Shown: positions 8,495-17,088 of the stretch, one piece after another
Numbering within the stretch: the first letter of the stretch is position 1
Layout of the letters: every line of letters begins with the position of its first letter
DNA from: Myxococcales bacterium 68-20
GTDB taxonomy: Bacteria; Myxococcota_A; Polyangia; Polyangiales; Polyangiaceae
Reading direction: 5' to 3'
DNA: 64,000 bases
Assembly (NCBI GenBank): GCA_001899635.1
Contig: MKVQ01000005.1
Location: forward strand, 248,001 to 312,000
Translations under genes and position numbers: made by a program
The notes under the pieces: generated by a model
Databases searched by the model: none
What the model was told of the DNA's origin: nothing
Seen by the model: the letters and a program-made list of their open reading frames with translations, nothing else

Positions 8495-8884
8495 ATGAGC
8501 GACCGCGCTGTCTATCGGCGGGTGAAACGAGCACGCCCTGCGATCCTCATCGCCGCCCTCGGGCCCCTCTCCCTCCTTGCGCTCCGGGCGCCCGACGTCC
8601 GGGCGGCCGACTCCGCCAACGACTGCGTCCACATGCGCGAAGGTCAGAGCGGCGACGGCCTGACCCTCTCGATCGACAACAACTGCGATCGGGGCTTGAG
8701 CTGCTCCCTCTCCTGGACCGTGCAGTGCGAGACCGCGACCGGCAAGGTCACTCGCCGCTCGAAGGATGGCGCCCGGTTCATCATTGGCCCGTCCGCCTCG
8801 CAGTCCGCGACCGCGTCCGCCCGGAGCTGCGGCGACAGCTGGCGCATCGACGACGTGAGCTGGGCCTGCAACCCGACCAAGTGA
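8495..8884 (+). CDS. Small secreted Cys-rich hypothetical protein
   Basis: A 129-aa protein with an N-terminal signal segment (ARPAILIAALGPLSLLALRAPDVRA). The mature part of ~95 residues has six cysteines (DCVH, NNCD, LSCS, VQCE, RSCG, WACN), suggesting disulfides outside the cytoplasm. I do not recognise the fold. The start ATG at 8495 opens MSDRAVYRR; the longer track frame upstream is the shadow of the kinase gene. It diverges from the kinase by 78 bases, so the two may share a regulatory region. Confidence 0.7.
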   Translation: MSDRAVYRRVKRARPAILIAALGPLSLLALRAPDVRAADSANDCVHMREGQSGDGLTLSIDNNCDRGLSCSLSWTVQCETATGKVTRRSKDGARFIIGPSASQSATASARSCGDSWRIDDVSWACNPTK

Positions 8885-9044
8885 CCCCGCTACCGCCCCT
8901 GGGCGTGGTCAAGGGGGCGACCACGGACGCCCACCCGGACCAAGCCCTACCTTCGTGCCGACGGCGGGCGTCCTGGACAACCTCGACGTTACGAAGTCAC
9001 GAGAGGCCCCCATCGCTTCGCCAATGTGGATATGCTCGGCACGA

Positions 9045-11357
9045 ATGCCGAGCACGACCGTCGTCGTAGCCTGTGTCGTCGGACTCTCGCTCCTGATCGT
9101 GCTGATCCTCGTCGCCCGTGGGCGGCGCAAGGCAGCCGAGCCGGAGACGCCTCCTTTCGAACCGCCTCGCGAGCTGGCCCCCCCGCCCGCGAAGACGGAG
9201 ACGAAAGCGGCCGCGAGCGAGCCGGCGACGCAAGGAGCGCCCCCTCCCGCCAGCGTCCCGATGCCCGTTGCCAAGGCGACGGACGCGCACGCCGCGCCTC
9301 CAGCGCCTGCAGCCGAGCAGGCTGTGAGGGTCGAGGAGCCGACGCCGCCGTCGACCGAGGTGATCCCTCCGTCCATCGAGGAGATCGTCACCGATCAGGT
9401 CATCGAGACCGCAACCGAGGCGCCGGCGCCTGCGGCTGCGCCGCCCGTGCCGCGAGCAGGCTCGACGCCCGACGCGCCCCGCCGTGCGATGCCCTCGTAC
9501 TCGGACATCAGCGACGAGTCGGTGGCCGAAGCGATCCGGCGCGAGTCCCTCATGCCGCCGGCACCGCCCGCGGCGCTCGCCGTGGAGATGCCCACGCCCG
9601 AGGTCCCGGCCGCCAGGCCCGAGCCCGCGGTCCCGATCGCGGAGCCCGAGGTTGCAGCCGCCAGGCCCTCTCTCTCGGAGCCGAAGGCGCCCGTCGCCCC
9701 GAAGGCCCCGACCTCCGCTGCGCGAGTCCCCACCGCGAAGCCCGCGCTCTCCGAGCCCAGGGTGCCCGTCGCCGCGAAGCCCGCGCTCTCCGAGCCCAGG
9801 GTGCCCGTCGCCACGAAGCCCGTGGTCTCCGAGCCCAGGGTGCCCGCCGCCGCGAAGCCCGTGGTCTCCGAGCCCAAGGTGCCCGTCGCTCCGAAGTCTG
9901 CGCCGGACGAGCACGATTTCTCCGCGCTCAACGACGCGCCCGCAGCGAAGCCCGCGGCAGCAGCGGCAGCAGCAGCGGCGGCGGCCACCGTCGCGAAGTT
10001 CGCCCCTCCACCGAACCCGGCGACCGCCGACCTCGAGAAGAACGATCCCCGTCACGCAGCCGCGCGCCGCTTCGCGCGCGTCTCCGTCAGCGAGATCAAG
10101 CTCTATCACGAGGACGAAGTGAAGGCCGGTCGCGAGGCCAAGGACCTCTGGAAGCGCCTCCAGCAGGACATCGCGCTGGCGCGTCAGACGTTCGATGCGC
10201 GCGTCGTCCCCGAGGTGCGCCAGCGCTTCGACTACCTCCTCGACGAGATCATCCGGCAGCTCGCCGAAGGTGACGCTTCGAAGCTCGGTCCCGAGGCCCC
10301 CGCGCTCGCGACCGCCGCGACGACGACCGAGAGCGCGACCAGCTCGCCCACGGCGGCCCCGCCTCCGATGAACGCCGCGGCGTCCGGCAACATCCTCGAT
10401 CCCGAGGCGCCGACCCGCACGGTTCGCCGGACACTCGAGCCCGTCGAGCCGACACCGACGAAGGCCGAGGTCGTCGAGACGCCGAAGCCCAAACCGATCG
10501 AGCCTCCTCCTCCCGCTGGGGCTGCCGCTCCCGCGAAGCCCGCCGAAGCCGGCAAGCCGACGGGGCTCGCCGCACGCGCCCTCCCGTCGAATCCAGAGAC
10601 CGCCGAGCTCGAGAAGAACGATCCGAGGCACGCCGCGGCTCGCCGCCTCGCGCGTCTCTCCGTGAGCGAGATCAAGCTCTATCACGAGGACGAAGTGAAG
10701 GCCGGCCGCGAGGCCAAGGACCTCTGGAAGCGGATGAGCGCGGACATCGGGCTCGCAACGCAGACGTACGAGAAGCGCGTCGACAAGGAAGTCCGCGACC
10801 GCTTCGACTACCTCTACGACGAGATCCTCCGACAGCTTGCCGAGGGTGACGCCTCGAAGCTCGGACCCGAGGCACCGAAGCCGAAGAAGGTCGCGGCGGC
10901 CGCGCCCGCCGCCGAAGCACCTCCTCCTTCTCCGCCGCCCCCGGCGCCTGCGGCCGTCCCCGCGGCCCCCGCCCCGAAGGCCGAGGCGCCGAAGCCTGCC
11001 GCGCCGGCATCCGGTGCCAGCCCGGCAGCGCGCTATGCGCCCCCGTCGAACCCGGCGACCGCCGAGCTCGAGAAGAACGATCCGAGGCACGCCGCGGCTC
11101 GCCGCCTCGCGCGTCTCTCGGTGAGCGAGATCAAGCTCTATCACGAGGACGAAGTGAAGGCCGGCCGCGAGGCCAAGGACCTCTGGAAGAGGCTCATCAC
11201 CGACATCGGCCTCGCGACGCAGACGTTCGAGAAGCGCGTCGACAAGGAAGTCCGCGACCGCTTCGACTACCTCTACGACGAGATCCTCCGGCAGCTCGCC
11301 GAGGGTGACGTGTCGAAGCTCGGGCCCGACGCGCCGAAGCCCAGAGCCGACGCCTGA
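9045..11357 (+). CDS. Membrane-anchored protein with three copies of one ~96-aa domain
   Basis: A 770-aa protein. From MPSTTVVVACVVG (9045) it starts with one membrane helix, followed by a ~330-residue Ala/Pro linker that includes four 13-residue KPALSEPRVPVAA-type repeats. Three copies of a charged helical domain then follow at nucleotides ~10014-10302, 10590-10878 and 11049-11337. Each contains EKNDPRHAAARR, VSEIKLYHEDEVKAGREAKDLW, a helix with VRDRFDYLYDEI or close variant, and RQLAEGD. Copies 2 and 3 are nearly identical, also at DNA level; copy 1 is more diverged. I know the domain only as something seen in myxobacterial proteins and assign no function; a cytoplasmic protein-interaction scaffold tethered to the membrane is possible. 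M24 of the track ORF (9024) is an alternative start. Confidence 0.85.
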   Translation: MPSTTVVVACVVGLSLLIVLILVARGRRKAAEPETPPFEPPRELAPPPAKTETKAAASEPATQGAPPPASVPMPVAKATDAHAAPPAPAAEQAVRVEEPTPPSTEVIPPSIEEIVTDQVIETATEAPAPAAAPPVPRAGSTPDAPRRAMPSYSDISDESVAEAIRRESLMPPAPPAALAVEMPTPEVPAARPEPAVPIAEPEVAAARPSLSEPKAPVAPKAPTSAARVPTAKPALSEPRVPVAAKPALSEPRVPVATKPVVSEPRVPAAAKPVVSEPKVPVAPKSAPDEHDFSALNDAPAAKPAAAAAAAAAAATVAKFAPPPNPATADLEKNDPRHAAARRFARVSVSEIKLYHEDEVKAGREAKDLWKRLQQDIALARQTFDARVVPEVRQRFDYLLDEIIRQLAEGDASKLGPEAPALATAATTTESATSSPTAAPPPMNAAASGNILDPEAPTRTVRRTLEPVEPTPTKAEVVETPKPKPIEPPPPAGAAAPAKPAEAGKPTGLAARALPSNPETAELEKNDPRHAAARRLARLSVSEIKLYHEDEVKAGREAKDLWKRMSADIGLATQTYEKRVDKEVRDRFDYLYDEILRQLAEGDASKLGPEAPKPKKVAAAAPAAEAPPPSPPPPAPAAVPAAPAPKAEAPKPAAPASGASPAARYAPPSNPATAELEKNDPRHAAARRLARLSVSEIKLYHEDEVKAGREAKDLWKRLITDIGLATQTFEKRVDKEVRDRFDYLYDEILRQLAEGDVSKLGPDAPKPRADA
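9738..9893 (+). repeat. 39-bp coding tandem repeat, four copies
   Basis: Four in-frame units of 39 bases encode KPALSEPRVPVAA and variants (KPVVSEPRVPAAA, KPVVSEPKVPVAP) in the linker of the three-domain anchored protein. Units differ by a few bases, as expected for recent tandem duplication with drift. Confidence 0.9.
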
Positions 11358-11364
11358 CACGGCA

Positions 11365-11406
11365 ACCGCCGGGAACGACGCTCACGAAGAGCGTCAGCCC
11401 GGCGGT
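11365..11406. terminator. Two-tier hairpin between convergent genes
   Basis: ACCGCCGGG pairs with CCCGGCGGT, and inside it GACGCTC pairs with GAGCGTC around the loop ACGAA, with small internal bulges. The element begins 8 bases after the stop of the three-domain gene and faces the convergent ferritin-like gene, so it can work as a bidirectional terminator. There is no long U-tract. Confidence 0.65.
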
Positions 11407-11462
11407 CGCTCCACGAGCGCGAGGACCGAGGGCGCGCAGCACGCGTGTGAGCCGCGATCTCC

Positions 11463-12347
11463 TCAAGCGGCCAGCAGACGCTCGCCCGCCGCGGCCGTGC
11501 CGGCGAGCGCAGTGAGCTTCCGTTCGATCGCCTCGATCACGCGCGCGTGCTCCTGCCGCTCGAGCGCCGCGCCTGCAATCCCCCAGCGCTCCCACCCGCC
11601 GTCGCTCGCCTCCTGCGACCGCTCCGGCGCGATCGAAGGAAGACGCCCAACGAGCGCCCGGAGCGCGTGCTCGACCGGAGCGCCACCCTCCGAGATGCAC
11701 CACTCGACGATCGCCCAGGCGTGGCTCACGTGGTGGCCTTCCCCGCTCGCGATCTCCTCGAGCGCCGCGCGGATGGCTCGATCGGTCGTCCTCCGCGCGA
11801 GCTTCGCGTCGATGCGCGCGGCGAGACCGCGCGTGAGAGCCACCTCGAGAACGACCTCGGTCGCCAGCATCGCCAGCGCGACGGGGCGAAGACCGGGGAG
11901 CGCTCGGCGCGGCGCGCCGTCTTCGCCGCGCGGAGCGATCGACCCACCGATGGCCCGAGCCACCGAGAAACAGAGCTTCGCGCGGCGGACCTCGACGATC
12001 GCGTCCTCGTGAGCGGCCACGACGAGATCCGGGGGCGCGCGGAGCGTCACCAGATCGAGCGCACGGTGGGTCGACGCCGCGAGGGCGCGATGCGCCGACA
12101 GCGCGACCCCCTGCCAGGCCTTCGCAAGCTCGATGCGCGTGGCGTCGTCGATCCCGTCGTCGGCGAGCAGCCGCGACGACGAGCCGTCCGGGAGCTCGGC
12201 CACCGCCCAGCCGCCGAACGACGGCCGGGTCGGGTGCGCGTCCTGCGTCGAGCGAACGCGGACGCGCACCCGGGCCGCCACGGCGAGGAGTGCGGCTAGG
12301 AAGCCGAGCAGCGCGGACAGCGTCGCGTCGATCCAAGCCGTTCGCAT
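11463..12347 (-). CDS. Ferritin-like domain protein, probably decaying
   Basis: The open frame runs from 12554, but the part upstream of M70 belongs to a different, broken gene. From the ATG at 12347 it gives 294 aa: a membrane helix (LLGFLAALLAVAA) and a long helical region. This resembles the ferritin-like proteins that, from memory, sit next to radical-SAM/SPASM genes in Polyangia: LDLVTLRAPPDLVVAAHEDAI, EVRRAKLCF and EGHHVSHAWAIVEW align with that family. Residues I would expect as metal ligands look altered (AHRALAAS for EHASVA, EVRRA for EVRHA), so iron binding may be lost. There is no Shine-Dalgarno before this ATG. Assignment is moderate and decay is an inference. Confidence 0.5.
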   Translation of the reverse strand: MRTAWIDATLSALLGFLAALLAVAARVRVRVRSTQDAHPTRPSFGGWAVAELPDGSSSRLLADDGIDDATRIELAKAWQGVALSAHRALAASTHRALDLVTLRAPPDLVVAAHEDAIVEVRRAKLCFSVARAIGGSIAPRGEDGAPRRALPGLRPVALAMLATEVVLEVALTRGLAARIDAKLARRTTDRAIRAALEEIASGEGHHVSHAWAIVEWCISEGGAPVEHALRALVGRLPSIAPERSQEASDGGWERWGIAGAALERQEHARVIEAIERKLTALAGTAAAGERLLAA

Positions 12348-12380
12348 GCAAGGAGAACGCTCGGCCGCTACTCCTCTTCC

Positions 12381-12590
12381 ACGGGCCGGACCGACACGCT
12401 CCCGAAGGCCGCACTTCTTCAGCTCGAGGGCGCGATGATGGCAGTACCGGTTGTTCCCCGGCTTCCCGAAGAGAACGTCGGCCGTCCAGGTGCAGCCCGC
12501 CTTGCACTCGTCGGCGTAGTAACAGGTCGCGCAGTACCCCCAGAGGTCCTTCACCGCGCGGTCGCGCGTATAGCGGAGCGCCGTCGAGCG
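12381..12590 (-). pseudogene. SPASM C-terminal remnant of a radical-SAM protein
   Basis: This stretch translates as ALRYTRDRAVKDLWGYCATC, then YYADECKAGCTWTADVLFG and GNNRYCHHRALELKKCGLRERV. That is the Cys-rich SPASM ending of a radical-SAM enzyme: CxxCxxxxxCxxGC followed by a further Cys. Nothing upstream encodes the radical-SAM core: an in-frame TAG lies at 12591-12593 and a VOC sequence on the other strand starts there. The 3' side reads without a stop into the ferritin-like gene. This is the tail of a deleted gene, not a working enzyme. Confidence 0.75.
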
Positions 12591-12593
12591 CTA

Positions 12594-12957
12594 CCAGATG
12601 TCCTTCAGGTCACCGATACCGCACGCTCGAAGGCCGTCTACACGCAGGCCCTCGCTCCGCTCGGGATCTCGCTCGTGATGGAGCACGGAGCGGCCTGTGG
12701 CTTTGGTCGGAACGGTAAGCCCGAGCTCTGGATCGGCTCTGGAGGGATGGACTTCCAGACGCCGGACCAGGTCCGCGTGCTCACCCCGGTCCACGTCTGC
12801 TTGACCGAAGGACCGTGCCGAGGTGGACGCGTTCTACGCCGCGGGAGGACGCGACAACGGACCGCCGGGCATCCGCGCCATCTACCATCCCAACTACTAC
12901 GGAGCCTTCGTGCTCGACCCCGACGGCCACAACGTCGAAGCGGTCGTCCACACGTAG
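12594..12957 (+). pseudogene. Frameshifted glyoxalase/VOC family gene
   Basis: The first part reads LQVTDTARSKAVYTQALAPLGIS then MEHGAACGFGRNGKPELWI and TPVHVC, the N-terminal half of a VOC (glyoxalase/bleomycin-resistance fold) protein. Near 12808-12815 the homology moves to another frame and continues DRAEVDAFYAAGGRDNGPPG, then YHPNYYGAFVLDPDGHNVEAVVHT and a TAG at 12955. The normal ...FYxxAL linker in the second half is also shortened. The 5' end has no in-frame start and meets the broken radical-SAM tail. One base loss and a clipped start make it a pseudogene unless the read has an error. Confidence 0.8.
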
Positions 12958-13084
12958 CCCAGCCGTACGCCTGTAGCTCCGGCTCCACGCCCCTGACACG
13001 GAAGTCGTGCGTAGACCTGTGGTCGTCGCGACAACACTGCGGAAATCGGCGGGTACGCCCGTTGCTGCATCTCCTGTGGCTTCG

Positions 13085-13720
13085 ATGATTTCCCGTCTGC
13101 GGCCGTGGTTGGGCCGCCTTGCTTCGAGTGGCTCCTGGACAGCGCTGGCGCTTGCCGCAAGCGTCGCTTGCAACGACTCCGCGACAACCTCGTTCGCCGG
13201 ACGCCAGGAGAGGGAGCGCGAGTCCACGCGAGCCGCGCCGCGCGGGAGCGCGGATCGCGATCCTGCGTGCACGCCCGACGTGAGCGGGCTCGTGCCCGCC
13301 GAGATCGCGCCGATCGAGATCGACTGCCCCCGCGGCTACACCCACCGGAAGTCCCTCGCTGCGCTGCCGATCGCTGGGCGCTTCACGAACTCGAGGGAGC
13401 TGACTGAAGCCTTCTGCATCGCGGAGAGCGACATGGGCGCCGACGCGAGCGACGCCGACGAGAAGGGCGCTGCGGTGGCCGCTCCTCTCCCTCCCTCGGT
13501 CGAGAGCGCGATCGACTTCGCAACGAACGACGTCATCGCCTATGCGTTCGACGCGCATGCCGGCGCGAAGCCGATGCTCTACGAGCGCGGCGACGAGCTG
13601 TGGCTGAGGCTCATGACGTCCTCGTGCACGGGCGAGGCTCCCGAGCTCGCCAGCGTCGCGTACGTCGTGCCGAAGGACCGCGAGATCAACGAGCAGCGAT
13701 GCTCGCTGAGCTGCCGCTGA
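13085..13720 (+). CDS. Putative lipoprotein, unknown function
   Basis: From MISRLRPWLG (13085) the 211-aa product has a signal sequence ending in a lipobox-like AASVAC, placing a lipidated Cys near residue 28. The mature protein is polar with further Cys residues (ACTPD, IDCPRGY, AFCIAE, SSCTG, QRCSLSCR) that suggest an extracytoplasmic disulfide fold. No family is recognised. The track start at 13007 adds 26 residues before the signal and is unlikely. It converges on the pseudo-receiver gene. Confidence 0.7.
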   Translation: MISRLRPWLGRLASSGSWTALALAASVACNDSATTSFAGRQERERESTRAAPRGSADRDPACTPDVSGLVPAEIAPIEIDCPRGYTHRKSLAALPIAGRFTNSRELTEAFCIAESDMGADASDADEKGAAVAAPLPPSVESAIDFATNDVIAYAFDAHAGAKPMLYERGDELWLRLMTSSCTGEAPELASVAYVVPKDREINEQRCSLSCR

Positions 13721-13750
13721 ACGCCACGTCGCGACGGCGCCGCCTCGGCG

Positions 13751-14947
13751 TCATCCCCTCGTGAAGTCCTCGATGACGCGCGCGATCGTCTCGCGTCGCA
13801 ACGGGCGTTCGACGAAACGCGCGGGGCTCGAGCGGGGAGCGGACGCGGGGACGGCATCCGGCGGCGTGACCAGCACCGTGCGTCTCTTCAGCCCGGGGCT
13901 GAGCCGCCAGAGCACGCGGTAGAACGGCTCGCCGCCGTCCGCGCGCAGCGTGGCGCTGCACAGCACGAGGTCGACATCGCGCGAGACGACGTGCTCGAAC
14001 GCATCGATCGCGTTCGTCGCGAGCGCAACGTCGGCGCCACCTCCCGGGATGCCGGACGAGAAGAGGATCTCCGTGGCGAGCTCCTCGTCGATGACGAGCA
14101 CCTGAAACCTGCGGAAGCAAGGCCGGTGGATGCGGTCCCCCTCGAGCCCCGCGACCTCCGCCGCCGCAGCTCGCGCGAACAGCTCCACGTGCTCGCGGAA
14201 CGCCTCGTGCCGAAGGAGCGTATCGTCGATCGGGGTGGCAAGGATCGGGTTCTTGCGGTGCCACCGCGCCAGGTTCCACTTCACGTAAGGGACGTCGCGA
14301 GCCGGGGCCACCACGACGATTCCATCGCCGCCCGCCCGATCCTCGGATGCGACGCGCGCGAGGAAGCCTCGCATCCCGAGCGCGGCGGGCGCGCTGCAGA
14401 GGATGATGTGGAACGGCCGCGTCAGCGCGGTCTCGGCCGCCGCCGCCTGGTCCGGTTCGATGCGGTGTCTAGCATCGCCGCGGAAGACGGTGCGCAAAGA
14501 CTCGTGGACGTCGTCGCCGAGGTCGACGACCAGCGCCGAGAACGGCGCGTCGCTGGGCGGACGCGTGAGCCGCCGCGAGCGCCTCACTGGTTCGGCCGCC
14601 GCGCTATCGCTCGAAGGCGACATGTCGGTCGCCACTGCGGAAGGAAGCGGCCCGACTCGCATGCGGGCGAGCTCGCGCTCGGCACTCGTCAACGATAGCC
14701 GCGTCGCATTCACCATCGGTCTCGGGAGCAGGTCTCCGTGCGAGGGAACGCGATACAGGATCCTCCCGCACTCCTCGTAGGAGAGAACGCGAAGGAGCGC
14801 GTAGTGCGCCGCTGACGCGAAGGAGCTCCGCGAGACCTCGATGGCGAGGTCGAAGCCCCCTTCGTGCCTCGCTGCGAGAGCGTACACGGCGAGGACGCCA
14901 GGTACCCCCTCGAGGACGAACATCACGTCGGCGTGACGCGGCGTCAT
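13751..14947 (-). CDS. Protein with two degenerate receiver-like domains
   Basis: A 398-aa protein. An N-terminal ~90-residue part (DVMFVLEGVPGVLAVYALAARHEGGFDLAIEV) is of unknown fold. Two CheY-like segments follow: FSALVVDLGDD...PFHIILCSAPAA and FQVLVIDEELA...DVDLVLCSATLRADGG, each ending in a beta/alpha pattern such as VLVTPPD. At the phospho-acceptor position, where family members read LCD, both read LCS, so neither should be phosphorylated in the usual way. Start chosen at 14947 (MTPRHADVM) with AGGA upstream. It lies 72 bases after the permease gene on the same strand and may belong to the pcm-permease transcript. Possibly an adaptor; function unknown. Confidence 0.7.
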   Translation of the reverse strand: MTPRHADVMFVLEGVPGVLAVYALAARHEGGFDLAIEVSRSSFASAAHYALLRVLSYEECGRILYRVPSHGDLLPRPMVNATRLSLTSAERELARMRVGPLPSAVATDMSPSSDSAAAEPVRRSRRLTRPPSDAPFSALVVDLGDDVHESLRTVFRGDARHRIEPDQAAAAETALTRPFHIILCSAPAALGMRGFLARVASEDRAGGDGIVVVAPARDVPYVKWNLARWHRKNPILATPIDDTLLRHEAFREHVELFARAAAAEVAGLEGDRIHRPCFRRFQVLVIDEELATEILFSSGIPGGGADVALATNAIDAFEHVVSRDVDLVLCSATLRADGGEPFYRVLWRLSPGLKRRTVLVTPPDAVPASAPRSSPARFVERPLRRETIARVIEDFTRG

Positions 14948-15019
14948 CGCCCCTGATCCTATGTCGACTCGCCCGTCTTCGCCACCGACAGCCGCGCCTC
15001 CCACAGCGACGACCGCGCA

Positions 15020-16336
15020 TCAGACGTGCGAGTCCGACCGCATGGCCGCAGGGCGTCGGCGGACCCAGTAGAGCGCGAGCCCCACGGCGAGCGTGACGAT
15101 CCCAGCGAGACTCTCGGCGGGCCGCGTCACGATGGCGTAGGTCGCCATCCAGAGCGAGAGCAGCAGGAAGAGGACCGGACTCACCGGCCAACCGCGCGCA
15201 CGGTACGGACGTGGGGCGTCGGGAGCGCGGCTCCGCAACACGAACGCGGCGAGCACGGTGAGCGCGGCGAAGACGCTGAGCGTGAAGCCGATGTAGACGA
15301 GGAGTTGGTCGAACGTGGCGCTGAGCGCAAGGACGATGGCGATGCCGCCCTGAAGAGCGACCGAGGCCCACGGAGCACCGGAGCGCCGTCCTCGACGGGC
15401 GAACGGACGGAAGAAGAGCCCGTCCTCCGCCATCGCGAGATAGACCCGCGGCCCTGCCATGATCATGGCGCTGACCGACGAGACCAGCGCGACCGCGATC
15501 AGGAGAGAGAGGATCGAGCCGGCCGTCGGGCCGAAGAGCGATAGCGCCGCGACGTGCCCGACCTCGATCTCGCCGGCCATCGCTGGAGGAGGCAGCGCAT
15601 AGAGAAAGACGACGTTCAGCGCCAGGTAGAGCATGACGACCGCCGCCGTCCCTCCGAGGAGCGCGCGCGGAAGGTTCTTCCCCGGAGCCTTCAGCTCGCC
15701 GGCGATGTATGCCGCGCCGTTCCAGCCCGAATAGGCGAACGAAACGAAGATCAGGGCGACCGCGAGACGAGATGGCGTCGGCGGGCCTCCGCCGAGCGCG
15801 AAGTGCTCCCAGGTTCCCCTGCCGACGACCAGCCCCGCTATCACGAAGCTGACGAGCAGGGCGATCTTCGCGGCGGTGAAGACCGTCTGCACGCGGCTGC
15901 CCCAGCGAACGCTCGCCATGTGGAGGATGGTGACGACCGCGATGAGCCCGAGCGCCGCCGGTCTGCGCGGCACCGCCGGCAACGCCGCCGCGACGTAGCT
16001 CGCGAACGCGATCGCGGAGGCCGCGATCGGCGCGGAGAAGCCGACGATGAGCGAAACCCAACCCGACAGGAATCCCGCCGCCGGATGGATCGCACGGCTC
16101 AGGTACACGTACTCGCCCCCGGCGCGGGGCATCATCGCGCCGAGCTCCGCGTACACGTCCGCTCCACACAACGCGAGCACGCCGCCGAGCAGCCAAGCTC
16201 CGAGGATCCAGAGCGGATCGCGCAGCTCCTCGGCGAGGAGCCCCGTCGTGGTGAAGATGCCCGTCCCGATCATGTTCGCCACGACGAGGCCGAGGGCGTG
16301 GAGGAGTGGGATCGTTCTAGCCCCGGCGGAGCTCAC
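15020..16336 (-). CDS. APC superfamily amino-acid permease
   Basis: A 438-aa inner-membrane transporter with about twelve hydrophobic segments. The family signature lies at the start (LVVANMIGTGIFTTTGLL), followed by PRAGGEYVYLSRAIHP, both typical of amino acid/polyamine/organocation permeases of the LAT-like branch. Substrate cannot be read from sequence; an amino acid is likely. The ATG overlaps the stop of the upstream PCMT gene (ATGA, 4 bases), so the two are translationally coupled. Confidence 0.92.
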   Translation of the reverse strand: MSSAGARTIPLLHALGLVVANMIGTGIFTTTGLLAEELRDPLWILGAWLLGGVLALCGADVYAELGAMMPRAGGEYVYLSRAIHPAAGFLSGWVSLIVGFSAPIAASAIAFASYVAAALPAVPRRPAALGLIAVVTILHMASVRWGSRVQTVFTAAKIALLVSFVIAGLVVGRGTWEHFALGGGPPTPSRLAVALIFVSFAYSGWNGAAYIAGELKAPGKNLPRALLGGTAAVVMLYLALNVVFLYALPPPAMAGEIEVGHVAALSLFGPTAGSILSLLIAVALVSSVSAMIMAGPRVYLAMAEDGLFFRPFARRGRRSGAPWASVALQGGIAIVLALSATFDQLLVYIGFTLSVFAALTVLAAFVLRSRAPDAPRPYRARGWPVSPVLFLLLSLWMATYAIVTRPAESLAGIVTLAVGLALYWVRRRPAAMRSDSHV

Positions 16337-17088
16337 CGTTCTCCGCTCCCCTGCTGGGCGCGGCCCGTCATGAGGACGAACCGTACGGGGATGGCTCTGT
16401 GTTGGACGAAGCCGTGCTCCGTCCGCTCGATCACGCGCAGCTCCTGGCTGTCGGTACCGACGGGGATCACCAGCCGGCCGCCCACTCTCAGCTGGTCCAG
16501 GAGCGGCTGGGGGACCTCGGGCGGCGCGGCCGTGACGACGATTGCGTCGAACGGCGCAGCCTCCGGCCAGCCGGCGTAGCCATCGCCGATCCGGAAGTGG
16601 ATCACGTCACCGTAGCCGAGCCGCTCGAGGTCTCCGCGCGCGCGCCGCGCGAGCGGCTCGACGATCTCGATCGTGTAGACCTGACCGGTGATCTCCGCGA
16701 GGATCGCCGACTGGTAGCCCGACCCCGTCCCGACCTCGAGGACGCGATCGCCGGGCTTCACGTTCGCGAGCTCGGCCATGAGGGCGACGAGCGACGGCTG
16801 GCTGATCGTCTGACCCTCGCCGATCGGCAGCGGACGGTCTTCGTACGAGAGGTGCCGGATCCTCGACGGGACGAGCTCGTGCCGCGGGACTCGCGCGATC
16901 GCGTCGATGACCCGCGGATCACGGACCCCGTGCTCACGTACGGCGCGGACGAGTTGCTGCCGCTCCTCACGCATCGGACCGGATGCCGGGATGTCCGCGG
17001 CGGTCGTCGTCGTGACGTCGGGCGGCTCGCGGCTCTGATCACACGCGCCGATCACGCCAAGCACGAGCACCAGCCGCCAGAGACTCAT
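16333..17088 (-). CDS. pcm: Protein-L-isoaspartate O-methyltransferase, lipoprotein form
   Basis: SAM-dependent repair enzyme that methylates isoaspartyl residues in aged proteins. The catalytic part is full length: LPIGEGQTISQPSLVALMAELANVKPGDRVLEVGTGSGYQSAIL contains the PCMT substrate region and SAM motif I, followed by VVTAAPPEVPQPLLDQL. Unlike the usual cytosolic enzyme, the N-terminus from MSLWRLVLVLGVIGAC is a signal with a lipobox (IGAC), so the protein is probably anchored in the envelope. The longer track ORF start is a shadow. It is first in a coupled pair with the permease. Confident on family; localisation inferred. Confidence 0.93.
   Translation of the reverse strand: MSLWRLVLVLGVIGACDQSREPPDVTTTTAADIPASGPMREERQQLVRAVREHGVRDPRVIDAIARVPRHELVPSRIRHLSYEDRPLPIGEGQTISQPSLVALMAELANVKPGDRVLEVGTGSGYQSAILAEITGQVYTIEIVEPLARRARGDLERLGYGDVIHFRIGDGYAGWPEAAPFDAIVVTAAPPEVPQPLLDQLRVGGRLVIPVGTDSQELRVIERTEHGFVQHRAIPVRFVLMTGRAQQGSGER

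Noticed and set aside
8997-11360. 787-aa minus-strand ORF opposite the three-domain gene
   Set aside because: Its repeats are the complement of the real domain repeats; composition is Arg/Gly/Leu with no signal or motif.
12435-13088. 217-aa plus-strand ORF as an intact gene
   Set aside because: Only the middle shows VOC homology, which then moves to another frame; I call the locus a pseudogene.
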